Made by a program: the position numbers and the translations under genes. From contig DCID01000045.1 of NCBI GenBank assembly GCA_002315745.1, positions 1 through 28,987 of the forward strand: DNA of 28,987 bases, written 5' to 3'. The DNA comes from Bacteroidales bacterium UBA1735. Lineage in GTDB: Bacteria > Bacteroidota > Bacteroidia > Bacteroidales > Paludibacteraceae. Shown piece after piece: positions 1 through 6,135 of this stretch (position 1 is its first letter; each line of letters starts with the position of its first letter). Under the pieces are notes generated by a model, which saw only the letters and a program-made list of their open reading frames with translations, ran no database searches and was not told where the DNA came from.

Positions 1-14
1 ATCTTTTGGCGCTG

Positions 15-46
15 CAAAGGTACAACTTTTTTTTGACGTGACCAAA
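15..46 (-). promoter_or_regulatory. Bacteroidota-type promoter reading off the left edge
   Basis: On the minus strand, TTTG (complement of 43-46) is followed by exactly 20 bases and TACCTTTG (complement of 15-22). This matches the Bacteroidota -33/-7 consensus (TTTG, about 19-21 bases, TAnnTTTG). It would drive a gene lying to the left of the window, divergent from the ATPase gene at 278. Confidence 0.7.
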
Positions 47-82
47 TTTTTCTGTCTTTTGTAGTACTTTTTGCCAGGATTT

Positions 83-139
83 GCCAAAATCATAATATTT
101 AGCGGTTATAATCGCCAAAAATCATAATATTCGGTGGTT
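83..139. repeat. Two imperfect direct repeats, about 25 bases each
   Basis: The units at 83-107 and 114-139 share GCCAAAA(A)TCATAATATT followed by a GCGGTT / GGTGGTT end, so the period is about 31 bases. The pair lies between two divergent promoters (15-46 and 195-226) in otherwise non-coding AT-rich DNA. It could be an operator pair or simply old duplication. Confidence 0.45.
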
Positions 140-194
140 TTGTTCGCTAAAAATGCATTTTTTTGCAAATTTATCCCGAAAAAGTCGGGAAAAA

Positions 195-226
195 TTTGCA
201 TATGTCCTATAAAAGTAGTACCTTTG
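195..226 (+). promoter_or_regulatory. Promoter of the DUF4143-type ATPase gene
   Basis: TTTG at 195-198, 20 bases, then TACCTTTG at 219-226: an exact match to the Bacteroidota promoter pattern. It lies about 50 bases before the ATG at 278. A 6-bp perfect hairpin (TCCCGA/TCGGGA, 174-190) ends 4 bases before the -33 element. Confidence 0.75.
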
Positions 227-277
227 CGGCGAATTTACATTGCAAATCGGAAGTAAAACTTCAAAAATACAGTATTT

Positions 278-1420
278 ATGTACCCGCGATTAGTCCCTAT
301 CAATCCCTATTTGGAGGATATCAGTATCTTCCTCTTTGGTGCGCGCCAGACAGGTAAGTCCACCTTATTAAAGACTCTCTTTCCTAGGGCGATATATATC
401 GATTTACTGGATACGGAGGTTTATGCGCGTTTTGTCCGTCGCCCTAATCTGTTGTATGAGTTGTACCACACCCAATCGTCCGAAACATTGATTATCATTG
501 ATGAAATACAACAGATTCCTCCCATACTCAATGAGGTACATCGACTTATGTCCCAATGTGGAATCCGTTTTATTTTGTGTGGCAGCAGTGCACGTAAATT
601 GCGAAGACAAGGCTACAACACCCTTGGTGGGCGTGCTTATCCGTGTTATTTATATCCGTTGGTTAGTGCGGAGGTCCCTGATTTTGATTTGGATAAAGCT
701 CTTTCACGAGGCATGTTGCCTTCCATCTATACCAGTAAGAATGCCTATCTTGGTCTATCAGCCTACATAGATGTCTATTTGCGCGAGGAAATCAAAGCGG
801 AGGCATTGGTTCGTAATCTGGATAGTTTTCAACATTTTTTGGACATAGCCGCCTTAACGGATGGAGAGATTGTTAATTATAATAACATTGCTACCGACTG
901 TTGGGTGAGTTCCCACACGGTCAAAGAGTATTTCCAGATTTTGGAGGACACGCTATTGGGTTATACCATTCCCGCCTATACCAAGACTATCAAACGACGT
1001 TTAATCCAATCTCCTAAGTTCTACCTCATGGATGTAGGGGTTGTTAATTACTTATTGCATCGTAAGGAGGTGGTGCAAGGCACGAAAGAGTATGGTCATT
1101 CGTTTGAGCACTTTGTTATGCAGGAACTGATAGCCTATATTGGTTACTACCACAAACAGGACAAACTTTGTTATTGGCGAACCAGTACAGGAATAGAAGT
1201 GGATGCCATTATTGGAGAACAGTATGCCATTGAGATAAAATCCGTTACCGAAGTTCAGAATAAGCATCTGAAGGGTCTGCGTGCATTCCGAGAAGAGCAT
1301 CCCGACTTCACACTAATGATTGTTTCCATAGACCCCTTTACCCGCCAAACGGAAGATGGTATCCGTGTGGTATATATCCACGATTTCCTTCGACAACTAT
1401 GGGAGAAGCAATTGTTTTAG
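278..1420 (+). CDS. AAA-family ATPase with DUF4143-type C-terminal domain
   Basis: Predicted ATP-binding protein of 380 aa, cytoplasmic, cellular role unknown. A Walker A motif GARQTGKST lies at residues 21-29 and Walker B LIIIDEIQ at about 71-78. The C-terminal third has the DUF4143 look: FEHFVMQELIAY near residue 278, then a WRTSTGIEVDAII...AIEIKS segment that resembles the core of the PD-(D/E)XK nuclease fold (E-V-D, then E-I-K). Proteins of this family are common, often multicopy, accessory genes in Bacteroidota and archaea. The length is normal. The ATG at 278 follows a perfect promoter at 195-226 and has no Shine-Dalgarno, which is usual in this phylum. The gene stands alone on its strand and converges on the gene at 1510-1926. 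Family call is secure; function is not known. Confidence 0.88.
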   Translation: MYPRLVPINPYLEDISIFLFGARQTGKSTLLKTLFPRAIYIDLLDTEVYARFVRRPNLLYELYHTQSSETLIIIDEIQQIPPILNEVHRLMSQCGIRFILCGSSARKLRRQGYNTLGGRAYPCYLYPLVSAEVPDFDLDKALSRGMLPSIYTSKNAYLGLSAYIDVYLREEIKAEALVRNLDSFQHFLDIAALTDGEIVNYNNIATDCWVSSHTVKEYFQILEDTLLGYTIPAYTKTIKRRLIQSPKFYLMDVGVVNYLLHRKEVVQGTKEYGHSFEHFVMQELIAYIGYYHKQDKLCYWRTSTGIEVDAIIGEQYAIEIKSVTEVQNKHLKGLRAFREEHPDFTLMIVSIDPFTRQTEDGIRVVYIHDFLRQLWEKQLF

Positions 1421-1466
1421 ACGTTTCACTACAATATATTCTTTCTTTTGTCATCAGAATGGGCAC

Positions 1467-1495
1467 AAAAACGCCCCACCCATGAGGGTGAGGCG
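1467..1495 (-). terminator. Rho-independent terminator for the 138-aa gene
   Basis: Read on the minus strand, a 10-bp stem (1486-1495 with 1472-1481, one mismatch, 4-base loop) is followed directly by TTTTT (1467-1471). It lies 14 bases beyond the stop of the minus-strand gene ending at 1510. On the plus strand there is no U-tract, so it terminates the minus gene only. Confidence 0.7.
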
Positions 1496-1509
1496 GGCGA
1501 GGCTGTGGG

Positions 1510-1926
1510 TTATGCCACAGACTCTCGTAGTTTCCAAAGGATGGCTGTTCGGATGAAGCAGTCAAACTGGTAGTACGACTTCTTCGCCTTTGTCTTAGGA
1601 TCTATCGGACAAGCAGGATCGGGCTGTTGGAGTTGTGCCCGCCATCGTTCACGCCAATAGGAGTAGCGCGGATGGTCTGGGTTTTTCTCCTTTGAAGCGC
1701 GACGGCAAGCCTCTGTCCATAGGTCAAAGTGCTCTTTTTCTCTGCCTTGAGGCGGGGTTTTCTCAAAATCGCGAGGATGCACAACTTTGAAGCACTCCTG
1801 CTTACCAGCTTTAAGGACTCGCCCATTCTCATCGTGGGCGTGTTTTCTGCGGAAGATGAATCCGCTGTGGTGGACAATCTCACCTTGGATAGTGTCCACG
1901 GGATGAAGATTGGTTACTAATGCCAT
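1510..1926 (-). CDS. Hypothetical protein, 138 aa
   Basis: I do not recognise this protein. It is basic and tryptophan/arginine-rich with no membrane segment or signal peptide. Visible features are an N-terminal IQGEIVHHSGFIFRRKH segment and a middle with HPRDFEKTPPQGREKEHFDLW. The C-terminal half carries paired aromatic/arginine patches (YSYWRERWRAQLQQ and YYQFDCFIRTAILWKLRE) that would suit nucleic-acid or protein binding; that is inference. The ATG at 1926 is the first in frame. It ends just before a good terminator and sits 264 bases downstream of the DUF3987 gene on the same strand, with two tandem-repeat arrays in between. Coding is supported by the long open frame, the adjacent terminator and the shared strand with the DUF3987 gene. 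Confidence 0.7.
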   Translation of the reverse strand: MALVTNLHPVDTIQGEIVHHSGFIFRRKHAHDENGRVLKAGKQECFKVVHPRDFEKTPPQGREKEHFDLWTEACRRASKEKNPDHPRYSYWRERWRAQLQQPDPACPIDPKTKAKKSYYQFDCFIRTAILWKLRESVA

Positions 1927-2015
1927 GGTTTTTTAAGCAATTACCTATACATTGCGAGGTTGTTAAGTTGGTTAATATTATGTGTTGGGTATGTGTTTAA
2001 CAAGTCCCGAGACGG

Positions 2016-2055
2016 ACTAAGGTATCACTAACGAATCACTAAGGAATCACTAAGG
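2016..2055. repeat. 11-bp tandem repeat array, about 3.6 copies
   Basis: ACTAAGGTATC, ACTAACGAATC, ACTAAGGAATC and ACTAAGG follow one another at 2016, 2027, 2038 and 2049. The strict 11-base period is about one helical turn, so any protein contacts would fall on one DNA face. The array lies about 90 bases upstream of the 138-aa gene start. Operator or iteron-like function is speculation. Confidence 0.75.
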
Positions 2056-2103
2056 GTGGGTATATGATTATCAGTGAGTTAGTGGTGCGTGGGTGATAGG
2101 GGT

Positions 2104-2139
2104 TATAGAGGATATAGTGAGTATAGTGACTATAGAGAG
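2104..2139. repeat. 9-bp tandem repeat array, 4 copies
   Basis: TATAGAGGA, TATAGTGAG, TATAGTGAC and TATAGAGAG run head to tail from 2104 to 2139. It lies between the stop of the DUF3987 gene (2190) and the 11-bp array at 2016-2055. No coding frame crosses it convincingly. Confidence 0.75.
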
Positions 2140-2145
2140 GGAAAG

Positions 2146-2179
2146 GTCGGGAAAAGTAGGGAATTTCCCGACTTTTCCC
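2146..2179. terminator. Two overlapping, mutually exclusive hairpins after the DUF3987 gene
   Basis: GTCGGGAAA (2146-2154) can pair with TTTCCCGAC (2164-2172). Alternatively GGGAAAAGT (2149-2157) can pair with ACTTTTCCC (2171-2179). Both stems are 9 bp and share bases, so only one can form. The position just beyond the stop at 2190 fits a minus-strand terminator, but there is no clean U-tract after it. Confidence 0.45.
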
Positions 2180-2189
2180 ACTTTCCTTT

Positions 2190-3479
2190 TTAAGCACACT
2201 TCTTATATTCTCCGAACGAAACATGCTGTATTTCACTACGTTGAACCCATTTGGTTAACCAGTTGTTGACTGTCTTCACGGACACGCCGAGGGTGTTCGC
2301 GAGATGTTCGGCATCGTTCTTGGAGAACTCCGTGGGCAGGGAGTCCAAAAACTGTTTCTGCATCAGGCTGCCACTTGGGGCGGATGGGGTGGGTGTTGAG
2401 GTGACAGGTAGCAGGTTATAGGTTGCGGCGGCGTGCATAAGCAGTTTGTGCCCCATCAGCATGACGGTCTTAAAGTCCTCATCGGAGCACTCCACATGTT
2501 CGGGTAGGGGTTCGTTGGGATTCATACGCAGTCCCGTCAGCACCATACCGATACGCTTCATGATGACGGGCATACGTTTGAGGGTCTGGTCGAACTCTGC
2601 TCCGTAGGCGGCAGCGTAGTTATCGTACTCGGCGCGGAACATACGCTTGACTTGCTGGCGTTGCGCATCTGTGAAGGAGAAGTAACACTTGTGGTCGGCA
2701 TTGACCTGCTGCAAGAACAACGCACCCACTTGTTCCGCCGTCTTCTCCAACATCGCATACGGATCTGTACACCCTGCCCTATGAGGGAAGGGGTGGGGAA
2801 GGGTCTCATCCCACACCTCGTCCATGAAGTCTGCTCGCTCCGTCACTACATAGCAGGCGAAGCGGCTCATGAGACCATTCTCGCGCGATTTTAATAGAGG
2901 CGTGAGTTGGTTGTACGTGCCCGAAAGGAGCATAGAGATGTGTGGGTCGGTGATCTCGATGAACTCGTTGTTCTGGCGGCGCAGTTGGCTGATAGTCTCG
3001 TGCTCAAAGAGACAACGGATGACATCGGAGAACTGCCCATAACTGGAACGTAAGGTCTGCGAGAGCGTATCCATCTCGGTCGCCATAATGATACCGCGAC
3101 CGCGGAAGCGTTGCATGAGTGCGATGAGGGCGGCAGAGGAGGCATTGGCAGGAATATAGACCTGTTTGCCTTTCTCGCCCTCGATGGCGCTCATCAGTTT
3201 GCGACCATAGTTCATGATACCTTTGCCGCTGGCGGCAGGTGCGAGCACCATCGTCATCAAGTCGGCGCCATACTCGTGACGCGGTTGGCCGTGGTAACAA
3301 CGCATCGCGGGTAACGCGTAGGCGCAGTTAGTTAATACGGAGAGAAGGAGCATGTCCTTCATAGGCGTGGACGAAGCCACGTTGAGACAGTTTTGGATGA
3401 GCTCGGGCAGACTGTCTGCGCCCAAGTGAGAGGTAATGAGCATGTCATTCGACTCGGAATTAACAGTTGTGTTAATCAT
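2190..3479 (-). CDS. DUF3987 primase/helicase-like ATPase
   Basis: A 429-aa cytoplasmic protein of the DUF3987 type, a P-loop family found with VirE/BT4734-type primase domains in Bacteroidota mobile and accessory loci. The nucleotide-binding loop APAASGKG is at residues 80-87 and a Walker B-like MATEMD follows about 50 residues later. The C-terminus (from about residue 375) looks like a winged-helix DNA-binding module with a helix ending GVSVKTVNNWLTKW. No primase domain is present in this chain or next to it, so it is either a stand-alone helicase-like protein or a remnant of a larger replication module. A short PHPFPH segment is encoded by a palindrome-like G/C-rich stretch (2772-2793). 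Start at ATG 3479; a -7-like element lies about 65 bases upstream. Family call is good; the role in this locus is inferred only. Confidence 0.82.
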   Translation of the reverse strand: MINTTVNSESNDMLITSHLGADSLPELIQNCLNVASSTPMKDMLLLSVLTNCAYALPAMRCYHGQPRHEYGADLMTMVLAPAASGKGIMNYGRKLMSAIEGEKGKQVYIPANASSAALIALMQRFRGRGIIMATEMDTLSQTLRSSYGQFSDVIRCLFEHETISQLRRQNNEFIEITDPHISMLLSGTYNQLTPLLKSRENGLMSRFACYVVTERADFMDEVWDETLPHPFPHRAGCTDPYAMLEKTAEQVGALFLQQVNADHKCYFSFTDAQRQQVKRMFRAEYDNYAAAYGAEFDQTLKRMPVIMKRIGMVLTGLRMNPNEPLPEHVECSDEDFKTVMLMGHKLLMHAAATYNLLPVTSTPTPSAPSGSLMQKQFLDSLPTEFSKNDAEHLANTLGVSVKTVNNWLTKWVQRSEIQHVSFGEYKKCA

Positions 3480-3543
3480 GATAATAAATATTTATGTTAC
3501 CGAAAACACGTTCGGCGCGTTGGACTTTTTTGTAAATCCGATG

Positions 3544-3551
3544 CAAAGATA
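3544..3551 (-). promoter_or_regulatory. Probable -7 element of the DUF3987 gene
   Basis: TATCTTTG on the minus strand matches TAnnTTTG, 65 bases upstream of the ATG at 3479. No TTTG is found at the expected -33 distance, so this is weaker than the other promoters in the window. Confidence 0.4.
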
Positions 3552-3599
3552 CTACACTATGATTCCCAAATCGGCACGTAGGGTGTCATTTAATCACAT

Positions 3600-3648
3600 A
3601 AAAAAAGCAACCAACTCATTATAAGCTGGTTGCAAAGTGATTTTTTTT
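3600..3648. terminator. Bidirectional-looking terminator
   Basis: GCAACCA (3607-3613) pairs with TGGTTGC (3627-3633). On the minus strand the stem is followed at once by seven T (3600-3606). On the plus strand eight T follow at 3641-3648. The obvious client is the minus-strand two-gene cassette ending at 3791, although 150 bases separate them. Confidence 0.65.
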
Positions 3649-3721
3649 ATGTTATTAGGACGCAAATAGGACGATCAATGATGTCCTACGCGAAAACGCG
3701 ATTACCTGTTGCTCTTAAGAT

Positions 3722-3739
3722 TTCAATATGTCCCGCTGT
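3722..3739 (+). repeat. Left copy of 18-bp imperfect direct repeat
   Basis: TTCAATATGTCCCGCTGT; the right copy at 4536-4553 differs at one position (A to T at base 5). The two copies bracket the 43-aa/DUF6169 cassette, about 814 bases apart, in the same orientation. Confidence 0.7.
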
Positions 3740-3790
3740 TTATAGTCTGTCGGCGACGCTCGCCTTTTATAGTTGTGCGAGGCAACTTGT

Positions 3791-4297
3791 CTATTTGGGC
3801 TCTAACGGAATAGAAGATGGTGCGTCCTTAACAAATTCGTCAAATGAAGCAATAACTTCATTATATAACGGATGATCTTTGCGCAAAATCATTCCTGTAT
3901 ATACGATGTAACCATCAAAATCAATATTGGCTGTATGTAATGTCAAGTCATCTCGTTTAGAGTAACTATTAAACCACCTTTCATATAAGCGACTACGGAT
4001 GCTTTCACGATGATCCCGAGGATCACAGATATACAACATTACTGGCTCTTCTTGACTAAAGAACTCCTCCAATACAAGTGAAATAACACTAAATACCTTA
4101 GGGTCATGCGGAGCAAATGTATCATTGGTATTGGAGATAAAGAAGTGATAGACGCCCTCTCTGGCTAAATAGGAATCTTTATAGAAACCTATGCGATATG
4201 TCACATCATTTTCCGTTCTAAAACGGAATAACATATCATCCAACTGCACAACCCAATAAGGAGATGCTTGGTTGATTTTATCAACAGAAAGTCTCAT
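3791..4297 (-). CDS. DUF6169-like protein, second gene of a two-gene cassette
   Basis: A 168-aa soluble protein resembling the Bacteroidota DUF6169 family as I remember it: a FRTENDVTYRIGFYKD segment near residue 28, then DPKVFSVISLVLEEFF and PVMLYICDPRDHRESIRSRLYERWFNSY. There is no signal peptide or membrane segment. Biochemical function is not known. Its ATG (4297) overlaps the stop of the upstream 43-aa gene by four bases (ATGA), so translation is probably coupled. The coding region is visibly AT-richer than the core genes nearby, and 18-bp direct repeats flank the pair, which suggests acquisition. The small-plus-larger overlapping layout resembles a toxin-antitoxin pair, but no known toxin motif is seen. 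Family confidence is moderate; function is unassigned. Confidence 0.75.
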   Translation of the reverse strand: MRLSVDKINQASPYWVVQLDDMLFRFRTENDVTYRIGFYKDSYLAREGVYHFFISNTNDTFAPHDPKVFSVISLVLEEFFSQEEPVMLYICDPRDHRESIRSRLYERWFNSYSKRDDLTLHTANIDFDGYIVYTGMILRKDHPLYNEVIASFDEFVKDAPSSIPLEPK

Positions 4298-4425
4298 GCA
4301 AGTCCCAATTCAACTTCACGTTTATTGACATAATCCAACCATTCATTCTTGAGATTTAGCATCCCACGAATAGCGGCAGCTCTTTCTTCTGCCGTCCTGT
4401 ACTTAATCAAAGAATCTTTACTCAT
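4294..4425 (-). CDS. Small 43-aa protein, first gene of the cassette
   Basis: The sequence begins MSKDSLIKYRTAEERAAAIRG and ends NKREVELGLA. It is a short, charged, probably helical protein of unknown function. I place the start at ATG 4425 rather than at the longer frame (4536), because AAAGGAGGAATT, a strong Shine-Dalgarno, ends 4 bases before it. The perfect promoter at 4453-4484 would also lie inside the longer reading frame. The stop overlaps the ATG of the DUF6169-like gene. The size and position fit an antitoxin or regulatory partner, but there is no recognisable DNA-binding motif. Too short for most gene callers. Confidence 0.72.
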   Translation of the reverse strand: MSKDSLIKYRTAEERAAAIRGMLNLKNEWLDYVNKREVELGLA

Positions 4426-4441
4426 AATAATTCCTCCTTTC
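4426..4441 (-). promoter_or_regulatory. Strong Shine-Dalgarno deciding the 43-aa start
   Basis: The minus strand reads AAAGAAAGGAGGAATT just before the ATG, with a full GGAGG core. Most genes in this window lack such a site, as is usual in Bacteroidota, so this cassette appears built for high or portable translation. Confidence 0.7.
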
Positions 4442-4452
4442 TTTTCACGCCG

Positions 4453-4484
4453 CAAAATTACAACATTTTTTTGATATACGCAAA
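4453..4484 (-). promoter_or_regulatory. Promoter of the 43-aa/DUF6169 cassette
   Basis: On the minus strand, TTTG (complement of 4481-4484), 20 bases, then TAATTTTG (complement of 4453-4460). Exact consensus and spacing, giving a leader of only about 20 bases before ATG 4425. Confidence 0.78.
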
Positions 4485-4535
4485 CTTTGCGACCATTTTT
4501 GTTATTTTTTCGATAACAAGCGTTAGTAAACGCCA

Positions 4536-4553
4536 TTCATTATGTCCCGCTGT
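4536..4553 (+). repeat. Right copy of 18-bp imperfect direct repeat
   Basis: TTCATTATGTCCCGCTGT; see the left copy at 3722-3739 (17 of 18 identical). It lies 52 bases beyond the cassette promoter and 58 bases before the next gene end (4611). Confidence 0.7.
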
Positions 4554-4610
4554 GCACGTCGAACCTTTTGCCCGATCGGTGGGGCTATTATCCTATTTTG
4601 CAATCAAAAA

Positions 4611-5906
4611 TTACTCCACTCCGTCATTATAGTAGGCGTCATGATGTGGGGGAACCATCCGTTTGCGGAGGCTATTTTCCTTAATGGGATTATCTAAGAA
4701 ACGATTCAACTGCTCCACAAATTGTGTGAAGGGTTTGAGTTTAAAGACGACTATCCCTTGTTTTTGCAGTTGTTTGGTGCGCATGGCTATTGAGGCGATA
4801 GGTTCGGTTGGTGCCATAGACGCTTGTCGCCATGCTAAGACCGCTGCTCGCTTTTTAGCCAAAGAGGCGTTAGGTGTCCAAAATGAGAATTTCGCGATAG
4901 CTTCTTCTGCCTGACAAGGTATATTGTCCTTTTTATCTTTTAGCATCTCCAAGCATAGCAGATGCATGTAGATGGCTTGCAGGTCTTCGATGCGGAAACG
5001 TTCGTAGTACAGTTTGGATGCGAAAGTGGGCTTGTCCGTTATCCACGCATAGAGGTTATCAGGCAGCGCCTGTAGCCATTGCGTGTGTGCCTGTATCTCC
5101 TGCTCTTTCGTTGTGATACCTGCCTTTATCACGCGTGCGTAATCCTCGAAGAAGGTAGTGGTTTGTTCCCGTAGTGTTGCCATCTCTTTGTCCATAACCT
5201 CGGCACGTAATGCCGGTGACTTGAACGTGTCGTGATGCACTTCGTCCAGTTCCATACGTATATCCCATATGGCGTCGCATTGGTCTGTCCAGTAGCCGTG
5301 CATGGTGGTCAACATGATACTGAGCAGCACGTACGCATGGCGTTCGTCGCCTGACAAGCCTTGGTTGAGATAGGATAGGTTACGCTTCGCCACATCGATG
5401 GCGGTATCAATGAGTGCTGTATCCACCTCTTTGTCCTCGCTATGCTGGAGCACAACATGATGCAACCGCTCTATCTCTTGCCACGCCATACGCTGCTCCG
5501 TCTGCACGGCTGGCAGTGGGATGTTCGCGATGGGACTGAGATCCAAACGGGCGGAGGGAGAAGGGATAATGGCGAATTCGACTTCCATCTCCACCTCGAA
5601 GTAGGACTCTGACCATTCGCTCGTCTCGGGATGTACGACGGTGGCTTTGAGTAAGGACGAGTCGGGGAAATTAGCACGGATGAGTGGTGTGTAGTCAGAA
5701 CTGACATAGCCCACTTGCATCTTACGTGCGGGTGCACCATCGATGATGAGTTCCATCCACGCCTGAATGGCATAGCGGTCATATGGGTTGGCATTGTCGT
5801 ACACCAAGATCACCTCTACCCCAGCGGGCAAGGTGCTCATGACATCGAGCAAAATGTGTTCATCTAAACAATGCCGAACACCTACTATGGGGAAGATAAT
5901 GGTCAT
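4611..5906 (-). CDS. HIRAN-domain-like protein, 431 aa
   Basis: Residues 4-85 fit the HIRAN pattern: IVGVRHC, then LPAGVEVILVYDNANPYDRYAIQ, then QVGYVSSDYTPLI. This has the typical G..v.L..d..NpyD..AI....G.vGY layout. HIRAN domains bind DNA ends or damaged/stalled DNA, often fused to SWI2/SNF2 helicases or nucleases. Here residues 130-431 are mostly helical with no helicase or nuclease motif that I can see, ending in a basic NPIKENSLRKRM patch. The protein is cytoplasmic, with no signal peptide. It follows tRNA-Ser by 52 bases on the same strand, and no separate promoter was found, so transcription may read through the tRNA. The DNA-repair or phage-defence role often associated with HIRAN is inference; the domain call itself rests on motif resemblance only. 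Confidence 0.72.
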   Translation of the reverse strand: MTIIFPIVGVRHCLDEHILLDVMSTLPAGVEVILVYDNANPYDRYAIQAWMELIIDGAPARKMQVGYVSSDYTPLIRANFPDSSLLKATVVHPETSEWSESYFEVEMEVEFAIIPSPSARLDLSPIANIPLPAVQTEQRMAWQEIERLHHVVLQHSEDKEVDTALIDTAIDVAKRNLSYLNQGLSGDERHAYVLLSIMLTTMHGYWTDQCDAIWDIRMELDEVHHDTFKSPALRAEVMDKEMATLREQTTTFFEDYARVIKAGITTKEQEIQAHTQWLQALPDNLYAWITDKPTFASKLYYERFRIEDLQAIYMHLLCLEMLKDKKDNIPCQAEEAIAKFSFWTPNASLAKKRAAVLAWRQASMAPTEPIASIAMRTKQLQKQGIVVFKLKPFTQFVEQLNRFLDNPIKENSLRKRMVPPHHDAYYNDGVE

Positions 5907-5958
5907 GACGTGTGTGGGGTAAACTGCCTATAATGGTGGAAAAAGGGAATAAAAAAAG

Positions 5959-6043
5959 CGGAAAGAGAGGGATTCGAACCCCCGGTACCTCTCAGTACAA
6001 CGGTTTTCAAGACCGCCGCGTTAGACCACTCCGCCATCTTTCC
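5959..6043 (-). tRNA. tRNA-Ser (anticodon UGA)
   Basis: The minus strand folds with a perfect 7-bp acceptor stem (GGAAAGA/TCTTTCC), a G discriminator, a GGTTCGAATCC T-arm and the long variable arm (GTAC/GTAC stem) of class II tRNAs. The anticodon TGA is at 6007-6009 (complement). Length is 85 nt; CCA is not encoded. A run of seven T follows on the minus strand (5951-5957). Serine identity is supported by the G discriminator, long variable arm and anticodon. Confidence 0.97.
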
Positions 6044-6080
6044 GAGTCTGTAATCAAATTGGATTTATCCAAATCGGCTG

Positions 6081-6112
6081 CAAAAGTACTACTTTTTTTT
6101 GGAATACACAAA
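6081..6112 (-). promoter_or_regulatory. Promoter of tRNA-Ser
   Basis: On the minus strand TTTG (complement of 6109-6112), 20 bases, then TACTTTTG (complement of 6081-6088). The predicted start lies about 30 bases before the mature tRNA 5' end. Confidence 0.78.
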
Positions 6113-6135
6113 TTTTTGGGCAAAAAAAGTGCAAA

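Noticed and set aside
3752..3764. Small GGCGA-CGC-TCGCC hairpin with TTTT as terminator
   Set aside because: Only a 5-bp stem and no plus-strand gene upstream to terminate.
3630..3875. Plus-strand 81-aa frame
   Set aside because: It starts in the terminator region and runs antisense into the DUF6169-like gene; no start context or family resemblance.
4426..4536. N-terminal extension of the 43-aa gene to an 80-aa frame
   Set aside because: The extension would translate through a perfect promoter (4453-4484) and a strong Shine-Dalgarno; the ATG at 4425 is the better start.
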